Positions 42,319 through 54,154 of a DNA stretch of 64,000 nucleotides are shown here, in pieces (position 1 is the first letter of the stretch; every line of letters begins with the position of its first letter). Below the pieces are notes generated by a model. It ran no database searches. It was not told the DNA's origin and saw only the letters and a program-made list of their open reading frames with translations. Source of the stretch: Mesostigma viride (lineage: Eukaryota; Streptophyta; Mesostigmatophyceae; Mesostigmatales; Mesostigmataceae); NCBI GenBank assembly GCA_009746045.1, contig RPFO01000154.1, forward strand, positions 2,132,001-2,196,000, read 5' to 3'. A program made the position numbers and the translations under genes.

Positions 42319-43468
42319 GAGCAGGACTGGTGGGGGAGCCGCCTTGTCCCGTGAGTGGGGAAGGCGGTGGCACCCACGCAGTTCTACCTCACCTACCAGG
42401 CCCATGAGGGTAAGGAGCTGGTCCTTAAGCTCGTCGGCAAGGGAGGTTGACGTCTCACCTGGCTTCTGGGGGAAGCGACGCAGCACCACCCAGCAGTCGC
42501 GGCGGGCGCGGTCTGTGGCCTCCCGTTGTTGAGCCTGGCGAAGGTCTTCAAGCTCCTGGAGCTTCGTAGCGATGGCGTCGGTGGTGGAGGCGGTCGCTGT
42601 CCGCAGCACTGTCCGCATAGGAGAGGGGCGGGAGGTCACCAGCATCCAGCCGGGGTGGCTGGGATGCGATGGTGGCCGTCTGCTCCGCTATCTTTGGGAC
42701 CTGTGAGGCAAGCGCCTCGGTGTGGGCGCCGGGCGGTGATGGCTTCAAGCTTCTTCATGAGCACGCCGCGCACTTGCCCTCCACCTGGTTAAGGCGAGAG
42801 ACAAGTGCAGCGTGCGTCTCAGATGCCTGCGCCGCGGTGTGCAGCGTCGTGAACTGGGGCTGAAGCAAGTTGTGGACGACCTTGGTTTCCACATTGGAGA
42901 CCCGGGCCTCCACCGTGTTGAGCGTCGTGTTCAGCGAGGTCAGCTTCTCGGCCAACGGCCAGGTCACGTGCTCCTCCAGCACTGCTCGGATGTCATCCTT
43001 GCAGAGGGAGGAAGCCGAGGTGGCTGTCGGCCGCGCAGGCTGGGCTGGGGCGCGGATCTTGGCGTCGATTTTGGCCATAGGTAGCTGGTAGAAGCTGCAC
43101 AGGATGGCGAGGCGTTGTTGGAGCTCTGGCCTATAGTATGGAACGCATCCTGGTTGTCGGCGGGGATGGGCGCTGTGGCCCCATGGAGCTTGCGTTCCTG
43201 TGCTAAGTAACGCACTATTTCGGCGCATTCTTCTGTGGTAAGCTGCAGCCAGTGCTGAAAAGAAAAGCGGTCGTAATCTGGTAGCCACTGTCGCCATTTG
43301 TGCTCGTGGCATGCAGGGTTTCTTGGGCTCGGGCGAGGCGCTTGGCGATGGGTTTGCTGGCAATGTTGCGAGCCCAGGCGGCTGGGCAAGGACGATGGCG
43401 AGTGGGTTGGCCGGCTGGGAGCCGGAAAGCTCCTTTTCCAAACCCCGTTTTGCTTTTGGGGTCGTCAT
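42319..43468 (-). pseudogene. ORF1-like protein, N-terminal part (copy II)
   Basis: Starts at ATG 43468 (MTTPKAKRGLEKE). It shares the SPSASPEPKK segment with copies I and III, then has a coiled-coil-prone part (LAEKLTSLNTTLNTVEARVSNV) and, after a frameshift between about 42755 and 42645, the RNA-binding-like region (VELRGCHRLPHSRDKAAPPP) that stops at the CACTA A junction. Together with 20956-21185 it gives about 460 residues, the same size as the other copies. Confidence 0.75.
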
Positions 43469-43640
43469 AGCTGCTTCACGTGCGTAACTTTGGCAATACT
43501 GCGTTTCAGCCGTAACCAATTATACTGGCATGTGCGTATCAAAAAGGCGCATCGAATGCAAGTGGTCTGACCGAATTTGGGGCTCAGACGCAAAAGATCT
43601 GAGCTCCGCCGTCAGCCTTACCGCCCTCAGCCATTTTCGT

Positions 43641-43860
43641 CAGCGACTGTATCATGGCATGCCTCGTACCCCGGGTGTTGCCCGAGACTCTGGGTGGTGC
43701 AGGTGCCCTAGTGCACCTAGAGCAAGTGTTGTTTACATTCCCACCCTTGCAGGAAGTAGCTTAGAATGTATTATAGGCTCATATGCCCCTTCTCTGGGCT
43801 GTGTGCTACAGATACTCCCAACGGAGTTATGTTCCTAATTAATTAATTAACCCCTAGCTC
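43641..43860 (+). mobile_element. LINE-type 3' end, forward
   Basis: TGCAGGAAGTAGCTTAGAAT, CTCATATGCCCCTTCTC and the hairpin ACTCCCAACGGAGT (43814-43827), followed by a TAATTAATTAATTAA tail, match the reverse complement of 17334-17460. The upstream edge is not defined. Confidence 0.7.
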
Positions 43861-44519
43861 AACCGTCTCTGACTCGTGACTAAAATGAACGTCATGAGTT
43901 GCACAATGTGCCACATGTGGCCCCATTCAGCCTAATTATTTTTTCTAGACCATATACTAGGAACCAAGCATAACCATATTAGGGCCCACCTGATCAGAAT
44001 ATTAGGGCCCACTTGGGGGTATAGTGTGTGGTCCCAGTGCTAGGCCCCCCTAGCTGCTCTATACATAGCTCCCCCCTCAGGGGGGTACGGTGCGTGTGCG
44101 CCGTGACACCCTTATGATGGATGATAGACCCCTTTCCTCGATGAGTTGACCCAGGTGGGGTTGGATTTGTAGATAGATTTTTTAGTTAGGATGGGATACA
44201 AACACTAAAAATTGTAACTGCCCCAGGGACCCATCAGCTGGTGCAAAAAATAACTGGGTTTTTTCCCTACCCAGACAGCTGTGCATCAGGGTACCCCAGT
44301 ACCCCCTTGATTTTGACCAGGGTTTCCACCGGCTGATACGGTGGTCAAATACGGTCAGACAAGTGTCCTACGGATAGAGTGAATTCATCTAGATCTTTTC
44401 GGTGGACTAGTTGGTTCCCGCCAAAACCTTCCCGCCATATCCCTACAGGGTGCACAAACTCGTGCAGAACGTGAGGCATGAGAAAAACTCGCAGTCAAAA
44501 ATCGGCACGAGGACGGTTG
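43861..44519. other. Spacer, no gene seen
   Basis: Contains a short direct repeat (ATTAGGGCCCACCTGATCAGA / ATTAGGGCCCACTTGG) and a GGGTACCCCAGTACCCC inverted motif. No open frame is supported. Confidence 0.4.
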
Positions 44520-44960
44520 AGGGGTTAATTAGCTCGCACCAACCAGGTAGACACCTCACGTGGCCCCCCCGTGGGGCTGCACCCAGCTCAGCCTGGCCGG
44601 CACCTCCTTACGTGGGCCGGGCCCAGCCATGCTCGCGCCGCCGCAAGGCCCGCACCTTCAAAGAACAGCTAGTCGAGGACATGGGGGGCCTAGCTAGGCC
44701 TCTCCGTGATTTGGAACAAGATGATGGACAAGGCCAAGTGGGCCCAGGTCATAGAGGACAACGAGCCCCCTCCCGTGGGGAAGCGCCTGCGTTTGCAAAC
44801 ACGCTGGAAGCACGCCAGACAGGTCCCCTAGGGTAGAGAGCCTAGGCTATAGTTGGCTACTACTATAGTAGTTACTACTATAGTTATAGTTGGCTACTAT
44901 AGTTGGCTACTACTATAGTTGGCTACCTAGTCCCCCCGCTGGTCGGCCCACTTGGCGACC
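44520..44960 (+). mobile_element. Truncated LINE 3' end with a (TAGTTGGCTACTAC)n run
   Basis: CACCAACCAGGTAGACACCTCACG through CACCTTCAAAGAACAGCTAG and CAAGGCCAAGTGGGCCCAGG repeats the end of the LINE at 53740-54030 with about ten to fifteen per cent difference. A TATAGTTGGCTACTACTATAG repeat follows at about 44846-44925, before the next LINE begins. Confidence 0.7.
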
Positions 44961-44967
44961 CGCGTCT

Positions 44968-45526
44968 GACATGCCTCCTTTCACCTCTCGCGAGGTCACG
45001 GAGGCGGTCCAGCGCCTGCGTTATGACGCAGCCACCGGCTCTGACGAGATTCGGCCGGCCGCAGTTGTAAAACTTGCAGCCGAATTCGAGGACACAGGTG
45101 TTATGCTGCTCTTCCGGGACATCTGCAACCGCCTTCTGCTGTCGTCGCAACTGGTCACCTCCAGCGGCCTGGCAACACAGTTTTCGCACGATGCTGTACA
45201 AGAACAAGGGGTCGCCTGCCGACCCCGGCAACTACAGAGGGGTGTGCATTCAAAGTGCCCCCCTCAAGCTTCTTATGCGGCTCATCCTGAACCGCCTGCG
45301 CACGGCCCTGGACGGTCACCTCAGCGAGACTCAGCACGGCTTCCGTTCAGGTCGCAACACAGTACAGGCGCTCTTCGCTACTCGCCGACTGGTGGAGGAA
45401 CTGCAACGCCTTCAGCCTGGTGAGTCCCCTTTGCACCTTGTGCTGGTGGACTTCATCAAAGCCTTCGATTCGGTTTTCTGGCCTGCGCTTTGGGACATCC
45501 TCGAGTTGTTCCGGATCCCCCGCCCC
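44968..45526 (+). pseudogene. LINE reverse transcriptase, N-terminal part
   Basis: PPFTSREVTEAVQRLRYDAATGSDEIRPAAVVKLA in one frame, then, after a shift near 45150-45200, YKNKGSPADPGNYRGVCIQS, LNRLRTALDGHLSETQHGFRSGRNT and motif A LVLVDFIKAFDSVFW. This is the palm and fingers region of a LINE-type reverse transcriptase. The sequence stops at ELFRIPRP, where element C begins. Confidence 0.85.
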
Positions 45527-45559
45527 CACTAGGAGCCGGGTGTTGACAAAGTGTGACAA

Positions 45560-45910
45560 ATTTTTGTCAACAATTGTCAACTTGTTGACAAAGTGTGACA
45601 ACTTGTTGACAAATTGTTGACAAAGTGTGACAAAGTGTGACAAAACTAGACAAAAAAATGTCAACAGCTTGACAAAACTTGACAGAATGTTGACAATGTT
45701 GACAAAACGTTGACAATCGTTGACATGTCAACTTTATGTTGATGTCAACAAATGTCAAAACACTGACAAGCCAAGGTGATTTGTCAACAAATGTCAAGAC
45801 GTTTACAAACGCAGGCCAAACGCAAGAAAAATGTCAACAAATGTCAACATGACAAAATGTCAACACGATAAACAAAGGCATAGCAAACTGACAAATCAAC
45901 ACCACGCACA
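45560..45910 (+). repeat. Left subterminal array of element C
   Basis: TTGACAAA, GTGTGACAA and ATGTCAACA units repeat every 8-12 bp, grading from TGACAAA-rich at the edge to TGTCAACA-rich inside. Confidence 0.85.
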
Positions 45911-46456
45911 GGTAAACTTACTTCATTAAAATCAATATGGCTGCTGCCTTGCTGCCTGAATTGCGGTTTTCTGCATTACATTAGCATGACAAACTTTACT
46001 GACAAAACACATGAATGAAGAGTGCACTCAATCACAGTCCGAGGGTGGCGTGCAAGATGTACAACCGCAAGCATCTCACAAATGCAGTATAACATCCGTC
46101 ATAGGGCTGTCCCAGCGATCATTGCTGAAAAAAATGGACTCTCTAGAAATTTATCGCATGACAATGTCCAGTGCTACAGCGATGTGACGAGGGCTCAGAG
46201 CCTACAAAATCTGTGTCCGCAGGTGCCCTCCCCGCCATGCTGGCCAATGTGTCCGCCATGGTTGTGTTAGGTAGATCGCCTGCATGCAAGGGATACATGC
46301 GTTATCCGGCAAAGCAGCAAAGGGAACACACAAAGATCTTAAGTGAGATGAATACCCGAAATCAGCTGTGTGTAATGAGACGTCGTGAGAGCACAGCAGT
46401 CGCGTGGCTGTTTGTGAGTAATGGCTTGATTTTAGGACCGAGAAAGTGAGATAGCG

Positions 46457-46563
<107 letters not shown>

Positions 46564-47954
46564 GGACGGGTATTCTCACCTAACTCGTCCCCATGTACCT
46601 CACAAGATGTGGAGAACAGCGAAACCCCAGGAATCCCTAGAGAAGAGCGTTGCGTTGCAAACTGCCGAAAAAACAAGTGGGAGCTGTAAAGTTTCTCCAA
46701 GATGCCAGGATGCTTTACGATCTACTTTCTTGCAATCTCACTACTATGGTGAATACGGCACTCTGAGAAAGAAAGAAGAAAGATTGACGCCAGATCCATG
46801 CGAAGGAAAAGTTAGGCCAATCAACTGAATATATGCCCCGTACAGGGTACGAATAAAATCTAACGAGGTAGAAGGCATCATAACTAAAGTTGACAGAGAA
46901 AGGAGTCGTTTGGTGTGGGGGGTGTGGGGGGGTGGGTGAAAAAATCCTGTGATTATCAGCAAAAAGACGCTACTAAGGCAAGAAAGAAAGAAAAAATCTA
47001 TCCATGCCACGCATGTCAACCAAGGCTTCTGGATTTCACAGAAGAGTCTCCCAACGGCAAAGGAGTTCGTATGATTTGTAGCTAAAAGCAGGGCTCCAAA
47101 AATATGCATAGAAGCTGGAAGCACAAAATACACTTTCCAAACTGCTACATTTAATTCCAATTATTAATGCTGGAGGGATCACCACCTACAAACGCTCAAT
47201 AAAACAAGAATGCAGAAAACAAATTATTCCCGTGTGTGCTCTCCTGCCTGCTTTCTAGCTACCAAACAAACAAAGAAAGTGTACATTCTTTGGCTCTCCA
47301 ATGTGCCTCTTTAGCGTTAAAAACAAAGAAATACAATTCTTCGGCTCACAATTGTGCTTCATTGGCGGTAACAACAGTGCTGCCGGCTGGGCTATACCAG
47401 AACACAAAGAACTATTAAACGGCACAGTCAGTAGAACCGTTGTAAAGTACTAAACAAACGAACAAACAAACAAACCGGAGTTGAATATTCAAATAAAGAA
47501 GGCGTTCCCATGAGGGAATTGCAACCGATAAAACATCATTATCAAGTCCCGAAGGCCTTTGGGTGCCCCTGGACTGAATTACAATGCGGACATCCAATGG
47601 TGGCTGCAACGCACAGCATGTTTACAGCTTCGTGAATGGACACTAGATGAAGAATGATGACAGTTGCTCACCATAAAAAAATTGGCCGCGCTGGACAGCC
47701 GACCACGCCGCTGCCACATGCGATGGGGCCACGTGCAAGTCCAACGGTATCAGGCATCACAAGTACACGCGCGAAATTGACATCGAAATGGCAGCACAGA
47801 TGCAACATACGAATGTATGGAGAACCGTTAGCTTAAACAACGGAAGTTTGTGAAAAGAAGGAAAGTGACGCAATAGCAGACCGTGGCATACATGATACGC
47901 TCAACCTGTACATTATTTAAATACCTAATTCATAAGCACGTGACGCAACCTGTA

Positions 47955-48018
47955 CACATCGGCAGGCTCGAGTTACCATGGTCCGGATTCTCCCATGCGC
48001 TGGTTGTCTCCTTGATAT
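47955..48018 (+). mobile_element. Short Penelope-like pseudo-LTR terminus
   Basis: GGCAGGCTCGAGTTACCATG to TGGTTGTCTCCTTGATAT matches the last 70 bp of the pseudo-LTR with a 14-bp internal deletion. Confidence 0.75.
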
Positions 48019-49864
48019 CGATGCCTTTCATAAGAATTGAACCAGATTTGGTTTGAATAGTACAATTGACCTTGTGTATCTAGGAGAAAATGAATGTACT
48101 GCGAGCATGGCTAACTTGGCGGGAAACTCTGGGCGGCCCATGTAGCATCATGGGCGGTGGGCCCTAGGGCAATGCACGAGAATGTCACGTGCGTACGGCG
48201 TGTTCAAGTCGATGCAAGACTGTCAGTATTTCGGACGAAGAATTACTTACTCACCTCAAACGGTTAAGAGTGGGTTAGCTTCTGGATGTCCGAATGGCGC
48301 TGTGCCTACCAGCGAACAGATCGATGACAACTTAATTCTAGATCCTGGCTGTGTTTCTCCCCCGATGGCTTCTTCTGGCCCTCCGAGCTAGCTAGATAAA
48401 TTTCATCAAGGACGGCGATTTAATTGCTAAGAAAATCATGACGGTCATCAGTGAGTCTATGATCCTATTCCTTATATGTAGTTATTCGTTCCTACCATAC
48501 CGCCATTGCTGAAAAAGTCACAGCATGTAATTCCCACCTTGGCTGCGAGCCTTGGCGTAGCTTCCGTCTTCCACCTTCCCCGGCCACAAGCTTTTCCTTG
48601 GAGCACAAGCACGTCTTTCGTTTGTCATCGTTTAGCTTCAACGGGAACACCCGCGCAAGTCGCAAGTCGCCACCACGGGAATCACTTGCACAAGCTTGCA
48701 AGACTTTGCGCAAGACGATAGTTGGCGTCGTCTATTAGTATTGTCCACGCATTTGCGGCCGTCTGTCAGTCTGCTGACTCTTATCGGCGGTCCGTAAGTT
48801 TGTGGCCATGCCCTGGCCATGCCAGTCATCCGACAGCCATCAGATGACGTCCAGTAAATTAAGTAAAAGTACTTATGACGAGTATTTACCAGTGGTAGAG
48901 AAACAGTCGTCACTCTACAGTATCGCTTGGTTGGGATCGCTTGCTGCTGGCGTAATCGCGTCCTTGATCGCCGTACCATTCAGGGAGCGGCCGTACCCGG
49001 AAAAACTGCATTGCGCAACAGTTGCCCGTCAGCATCCTTTCCCAAAATTCAAAGTTTGCGCCAAAGGCCAGCGTTCAACGAAGGCAGAAGTAGGTGTTGC
49101 GCGCAGGAAAAACCATGTCTACGGTTAGTGCTTGGGGCTAGCGCCGGCCGCCGGGCAGAGAGGGCTCGAGCAACGGGGCCACTCACCGAAGTTCTATGTA
49201 AGCAGTGAGCGCCATCCAAGATTGTGCAATAAGAGATGTTGCAGGCCCTCGAAGTGATGTGATTTCTTCAGCAACCGCTATCAGTAACGATGTAGGTGCA
49301 CTGTCGATGTATGTATGCTGAGCTAGGACATGGTGGTAGCCATTGAGGGAGAAACGTGTGCAGTCCTGAGCCAAGCAGCTCTTTACGCTGTAACGCAGCT
49401 CGAACAGGACGTCTGGAGCGCGCCAAGCTCCTTCAACGGCACCACGGTCAGCGAATTTTTGTCGTACGGTTTAACTAACAACACGAATATAGTTAGCATC
49501 CCGTGCTCGAATGTGTAGGGCCGTTTCGTTGCGGGTAAAGCTTGCCACGTATTTCAGAGATTTTAATGTGTATTCTCTGAATGCTTTCATTACCATGGTG
49601 CTTTCCGTGCTCGTCATCATATGTATACATTTGTGTTGCCGTTTCCTCTTCCATTTTGCGCGTGTACTTGCGGGTGACTGACACCGTCGGACGGGCATGC
49701 GGCCTACCCGCGAATGGCTGAGACTGGCTCCTGCTTGAGACTTGTGGTGAGTAGTGGTTACGATCCCATACATAGGGTCTATACTAAGGATATCACCGTG
49801 CTGTAGGTGGAATCGCATGCAGTGCCTCCTGTTGTTTTTAACTCCCTTTACCTGGCATTTTTGC

Positions 49865-51785
49865 CGAGGGGTGAGGATTATTCCTTGTCATGGGGGCATA
49901 CAGGACGGGTTACTTATTCCTTGTCATGGGGGCAGGCAGGACAAGTTAATTATTCCTTGTCATGGGGGGCAGGCAGGACGGGTTAATTGTTCCTTTTCAT
50001 GGGGGCAGGCAGGGCGGGTTAATTATTCCTTGTCATTAGGGGCAGGCAGGACGGGTTAATAATTCCTTGTCATGGGGGCAGGCAGGACGGGTCACTTATT
50101 CCTTGTCATGGGGGCAGGCAGGACGGGTCAATTATTCCGTGTCATGGGGGCAGGCTGGACCTGTTAATTATTCCTTGTCATGGGGGCAGGCGGGACGGGT
50201 TAGTAATTCCTTGTCTTGGGGGCAGGCAGGGCGGGTGAATTATTCCTTTTTATGGTGACAGGCAGAACGGGTTAATCACTCCTTGTCATGGGAGGCAGGC
50301 AGGACGGGTTACTTATTCCTTGTCATGGGGGGCAGGCGCATTGCATATACATTTATTCCTTGTCATGGGGGGCAGGCAGGACGGGTTAATTGTTCTTGTC
50401 ATGAGGGGACGGCAGGGGGGGCTCATGATACCCTGTAGTGGGGTGGGCGAAGGCAGGGGGGGTTAATGATTCCCTGTCATGGGGTGGGGGAAGGCAGGGG
50501 GGGTTAACGATTCCTTGTGTCCATGGGGGGCAGGCAGGACGGGTTTCTTATTCCTTGTCATGAGGGGAAGGCAGGGGAGGTAAATGATTTCCTGTCGTGG
50601 GGTGGGAGAAGGCGGGGGTAATAATTTTTCCTTGCCATGGGGGCAGGCAGGACAGGTTAATTATTCCTTGTCATGGGGGCATGCAGAAAAGCTTAAAAAT
50701 TTCTTGTCATGGGATTGAAAGCACCTCACAGTCAGTTGTCCTCCCTTACGAAATGGCGATTTTGTAGCTACATGATTAACAGAGCATATGCTCTAAATCT
50801 TGTAGCAATGGACCGCGTTATATTTCTGTTGGCGACTACTTTCAAACATTCATCATTTTTGTTTTTCTTTTACATTTGTCTTGTTGCGGACAGGGAGGGT
50901 TGATTGCCTTTTCATGGGGGGCAGGCAGGGGTGGGGGTTACTCCTTGTCATGGGGGGCAGGCAGGGGGGGTTGATTGCCTTTTCATGGGGGGCAGGCAGG
51001 GGCCGGGGCTTAATTATTCCTTGTAATGTGGTGCAGGCAGGGGGGGTAATGATTCATTGTCATGGGGGGCAGGCAGGGGGGGGGTAACTCCTTGTCATGG
51101 GGGGCAGGCGGGGGGGGGGTAATTATCCCTTGTCATGGGGGTTCAGGCAGAGGGGGCTAATCCTTGTCACATGGGGGGCAGGCTGCGTGGGTAATTTTTC
51201 CTTGTAATTAGGGGCAGGCAGGGGGGGTAGTTGATCCTTGTCATGGGGGACATGCAGGGGGGGGCAATGATTCCTTGTCGTGGGGGGCATGTAGGGGGCG
51301 TCAAGTGTTCCTTGTTATGTGGGGCAGGCAGGGGGGGGATGATTCTTGTCGTGGGGGGCAGGCAGGGGAGGGGATGATTCTTGTCGTGGGGGGCAGGCAG
51401 GGAGTGTTAATTATTCCTTGTCACGGGGGGCAGACAGGGGGGGGCAATGATTCCTTGTCGTGGGGGGCAGGTAGCGGGGGTTAGTTGTTCCTTGTCGTGG
51501 GGGGCAGGCAGGGGGGGTCAATGATTCCTTGTCATGCCCGGGGCAGGTAGGGGGCGTAATTATTCCTTGTATTGGGGGCCAGGCGGGGGGCGTTAATCGT
51601 TGTCATGGGGGGCAGGCAGGGGGGTTTAATCCTTGTCATGGGGGGCAGGCAGGGGGGCTTGTTCCTTGTCATGGGGGACAGGTATGGGGGGGAGATTATT
51701 CCGCGTCATGGGGGTAGGCAAATGGGTTAGTTTTTCCTTGTCATGGGGGGCAGGTGGGGCAGCTTTATAATTCCTTGTGGTGGGT
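49865..51785 (+). repeat. 1.9-kb minisatellite, about 35-bp unit, two blocks
   Basis: About fifty units of GGGGGCAGGCAGGACGGGTT plus AATTATTCCTTGTCAT. Block 1 (49865-50710) mostly has GGACGGGTT; block 2 (50895-51785) mostly has GGGGGGG. Each block is followed by a similar non-repeat segment (50711-50893 and 51786-51960: AAAGCACCT...GATTAACA...CATATGCTC...TTTTTGTTTTTCTT), so the array plus its flank was duplicated as a larger unit. Confidence 0.9.
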
Positions 51786-51960
51786 TTTAAGCACCTTGCA
51801 ATCGTTATGCCCTCTTAAGGAAGTGTGCTTGCGCAGCTAATCGATTAACATAACATATGCTCCAAATTTCGTACACAATGGATACCGTAATAAATTTGTT
51901 ATTGACTACGAATAAACATTCATAATTTTTGTTTTTCTTCTGCAGGAAGTCTCGGCTGTT

Positions 51961-52504
51961 CTGGTGCCATATGCATCCTCACCATCGTCGTCATCGACGT
52001 AGCCGGCGGACTCGTCTAGGGTCCATGCACGGGTTGCTCAGGTTTGTCTTTGAATCTGTGTGATGAGGTGTTTTCTTTGCGCAGTGTATGTTTGCCTGCA
52101 GCTACCTTTTTTGTTCCAAATAGATCAGTGCTTTCTTCTTTGCATTTGCAGCAAGAGAGGGAAGTTTTTGTACAGGTTTTTTAACGTAATCTGCCTCTTT
52201 AATGTTGCACAACTGACAACAACCATGTATACATTGATGTTATTTCCACCTCTGCATCTTTTTTCTGTGTTTTACAGGAGAGTCGAGAGCTTTTAATCAA
52301 AATGACATCCGCAAATGACGGCTGCACACAATATACCCAACGGGCGGCTGCCTGCAAATTCTTTGCAAGCATTTAGAGCTTTCCGTGGAAGTCATGCTCA
52401 CAACGGGCTGCACGCAACGCAATGGGCTGCCGTCCGAACTTTGCCTACGAGACAATCGTTGTTGCTGTCAGCATTAAGTAATGCTTATTTTGTAATAAAA
52501 AGAA
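51961..52504. other. Interior of element C next to its right array, no gene seen
   Basis: Contains an acceptor-like TTTTTCTTCTGCAG at about 51945 and short exon-like pieces. No reading frame of interest was found. Confidence 0.4.
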
Positions 52505-52885
52505 AAATTTCACTGGTTTTTGTCACTTTTTGTCACTTTTTGTCACTTTTTGTCACTTTTTGTCTGTTTTATAGTCCTGATAAATTTTCAGGATTGTCTG
52601 TGATATATCAACGTTTGTGTTGTGATAAATGTGCACAAATGTCACTAATTGTGGTGTGATAAAATGTGATAAAATCTCACTCTCATGTTGACAATGCGTG
52701 ACGTTGACAATGTGTGACATTTTTTGACACTTTCACCTTGATAATTTGTCAAGAATTGTCTTGTAAAATCGACCTGATATGTCATGGTTTTGTCAACATT
52801 TGTATAGCTTTTGTCACACTTTGTCACACCACATGTCACACTTTGTCACACTTTGTCACACTTTATCAACCTGACATGTCAAGCA
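52505..52885 (-). repeat. Right subterminal array of element C
   Basis: TTTTTGTCACTTTTTGTCAC units (52515-52565) give way to CACTTTGTCACACTTTGTCA near the end. Orientation is opposite to the array at 45560-45910. Confidence 0.85.
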
Positions 52886-52918
52886 TTGTCACACTTTGTC
52901 AACACCCGGCTCCTAGTG

Positions 52919-53837
52919 CCCTGATTGCTGTCATCCGCAACCTGTATGAAGGGTCCACCACTTCGGTGCGCACTTCTTACGGGACCACGCCCCGGCCCAT
53001 GCCCTTTACAGAAGGCCGTGTGTGGCAGGGCTGCGTGCTGTCGCCCTACCTGTTCATTATTGTTGTCGAATACGTAATGATTCAGGCGCGCAAGCCGGAT
53101 TTGCCCGCATCGTGGGCAGGGAACCAGGAGTGCAGGTTGCTAACAAATTCTGGCATGGCGATGCGGACACGGAGATTCGGCTAGCAGACATCATTTACGC
53201 AGACGACACCACCCTCTTCGAGGACACTGAGCACGTGCAGACATGGCTTGACTGCCTGGCTCTCGAGGCCCGTGCAGTGGGGCTTGAGGTCAGCAAGAAG
53301 ACAGAGGCCCTGGCGATTGGGCTCACCAACCCAGCGCCGCCCCTCTATCTCCTAGACGGCTCTCGAGTCATGTATCGGGACCGCGTTAAGCTGCTGGGCA
53401 GCCTGCTCCCTAGCTGCGAGGTTGATGTGGACCATCGCATCTCCCTCGCCTGGCACGCTTTACGCCAGTACCGGGCCCTGTGGCGCAATCCCCTGGGCAA
53501 GATCGAGAAACAGGACCTGTTCAAGGTCCTCGTCCTTCCTGTTCTCACGTATGGCGCCGAGACGTGGACCCTCACCGCCGACCTGGCCCGCAAGCTGGAC
53601 GGCGCGGTCACCAGCATGCTGCGTTCCATTTTCAGAGTAGGACATGCTGCTCACGTCCGCAATGAGGACCTGTACCAGGGCATGCCCTATATCACCAGCA
53701 CCATTAAGCAACGCCGCCTGCAGCTAGTAGGGCACCTAGTTCGCACCAACCAGGTAGACACCTCACGTGGCCCCCCCGCAGTGACTGCGACCAGCCCAGC
53801 CTGGCCGGCACCTCCTGACGTGGGCTGGGCCCAGTGA
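52919..53837 (+). pseudogene. LINE reverse transcriptase, C-terminal part
   Basis: ALIAVIRNLYEGSTTSVRT and FTEGRVWQGCVLSPYLF (motif B region), a frameshift near 53090, then LADIIYADDTTLFEDTEHV with the YADD catalytic motif, and thumb-like sequence (FKVLVLPVLTYGAETWTL, KQRRLQLVGHLVRTNQ). Continuous with 44968-45526 once element C is removed, apart from small length changes in the C-rich junction. Confidence 0.88.
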
Positions 53838-54154
53838 TGTTAGACGCTGCAAGGCCCGCACCTTCAAAGAACAGCTAGTAGAGGACATGGGGGGCCTAGG
53901 CCTCTCCGTGATTTGGAAGAAGATGATGGACAAGGCCAAGTGGGCCCAGGTCATAGAGGACAACGAGCCCCCCCCAGTGGGGAAGCGCCCGCGTGTGCAA
54001 TCCCGCGGGAGGCACGCCAGATAGCTCCCCCTAGGGCAACGTGCGGCTGCCTAGATAGATGTTGTAGTTAGAATGCTGTTAGATAGATGTAGTATGTAGC
54101 CAATGTAGATAGATTAGCCCGGTAGGAATGTTAGCACCCATCCATCCATCGGGG

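Noticed and set aside
44411-44836. Separate 141-codon host gene
   Set aside because: Most of it matches the LINE end at 53740-54030, so it is a truncated LINE 3' fragment.
49865-51785. Possible CRISPR-like array
   Set aside because: Units are about 35 bp and contiguous, with no unique spacers, and the genome is eukaryotic. It is a minisatellite.
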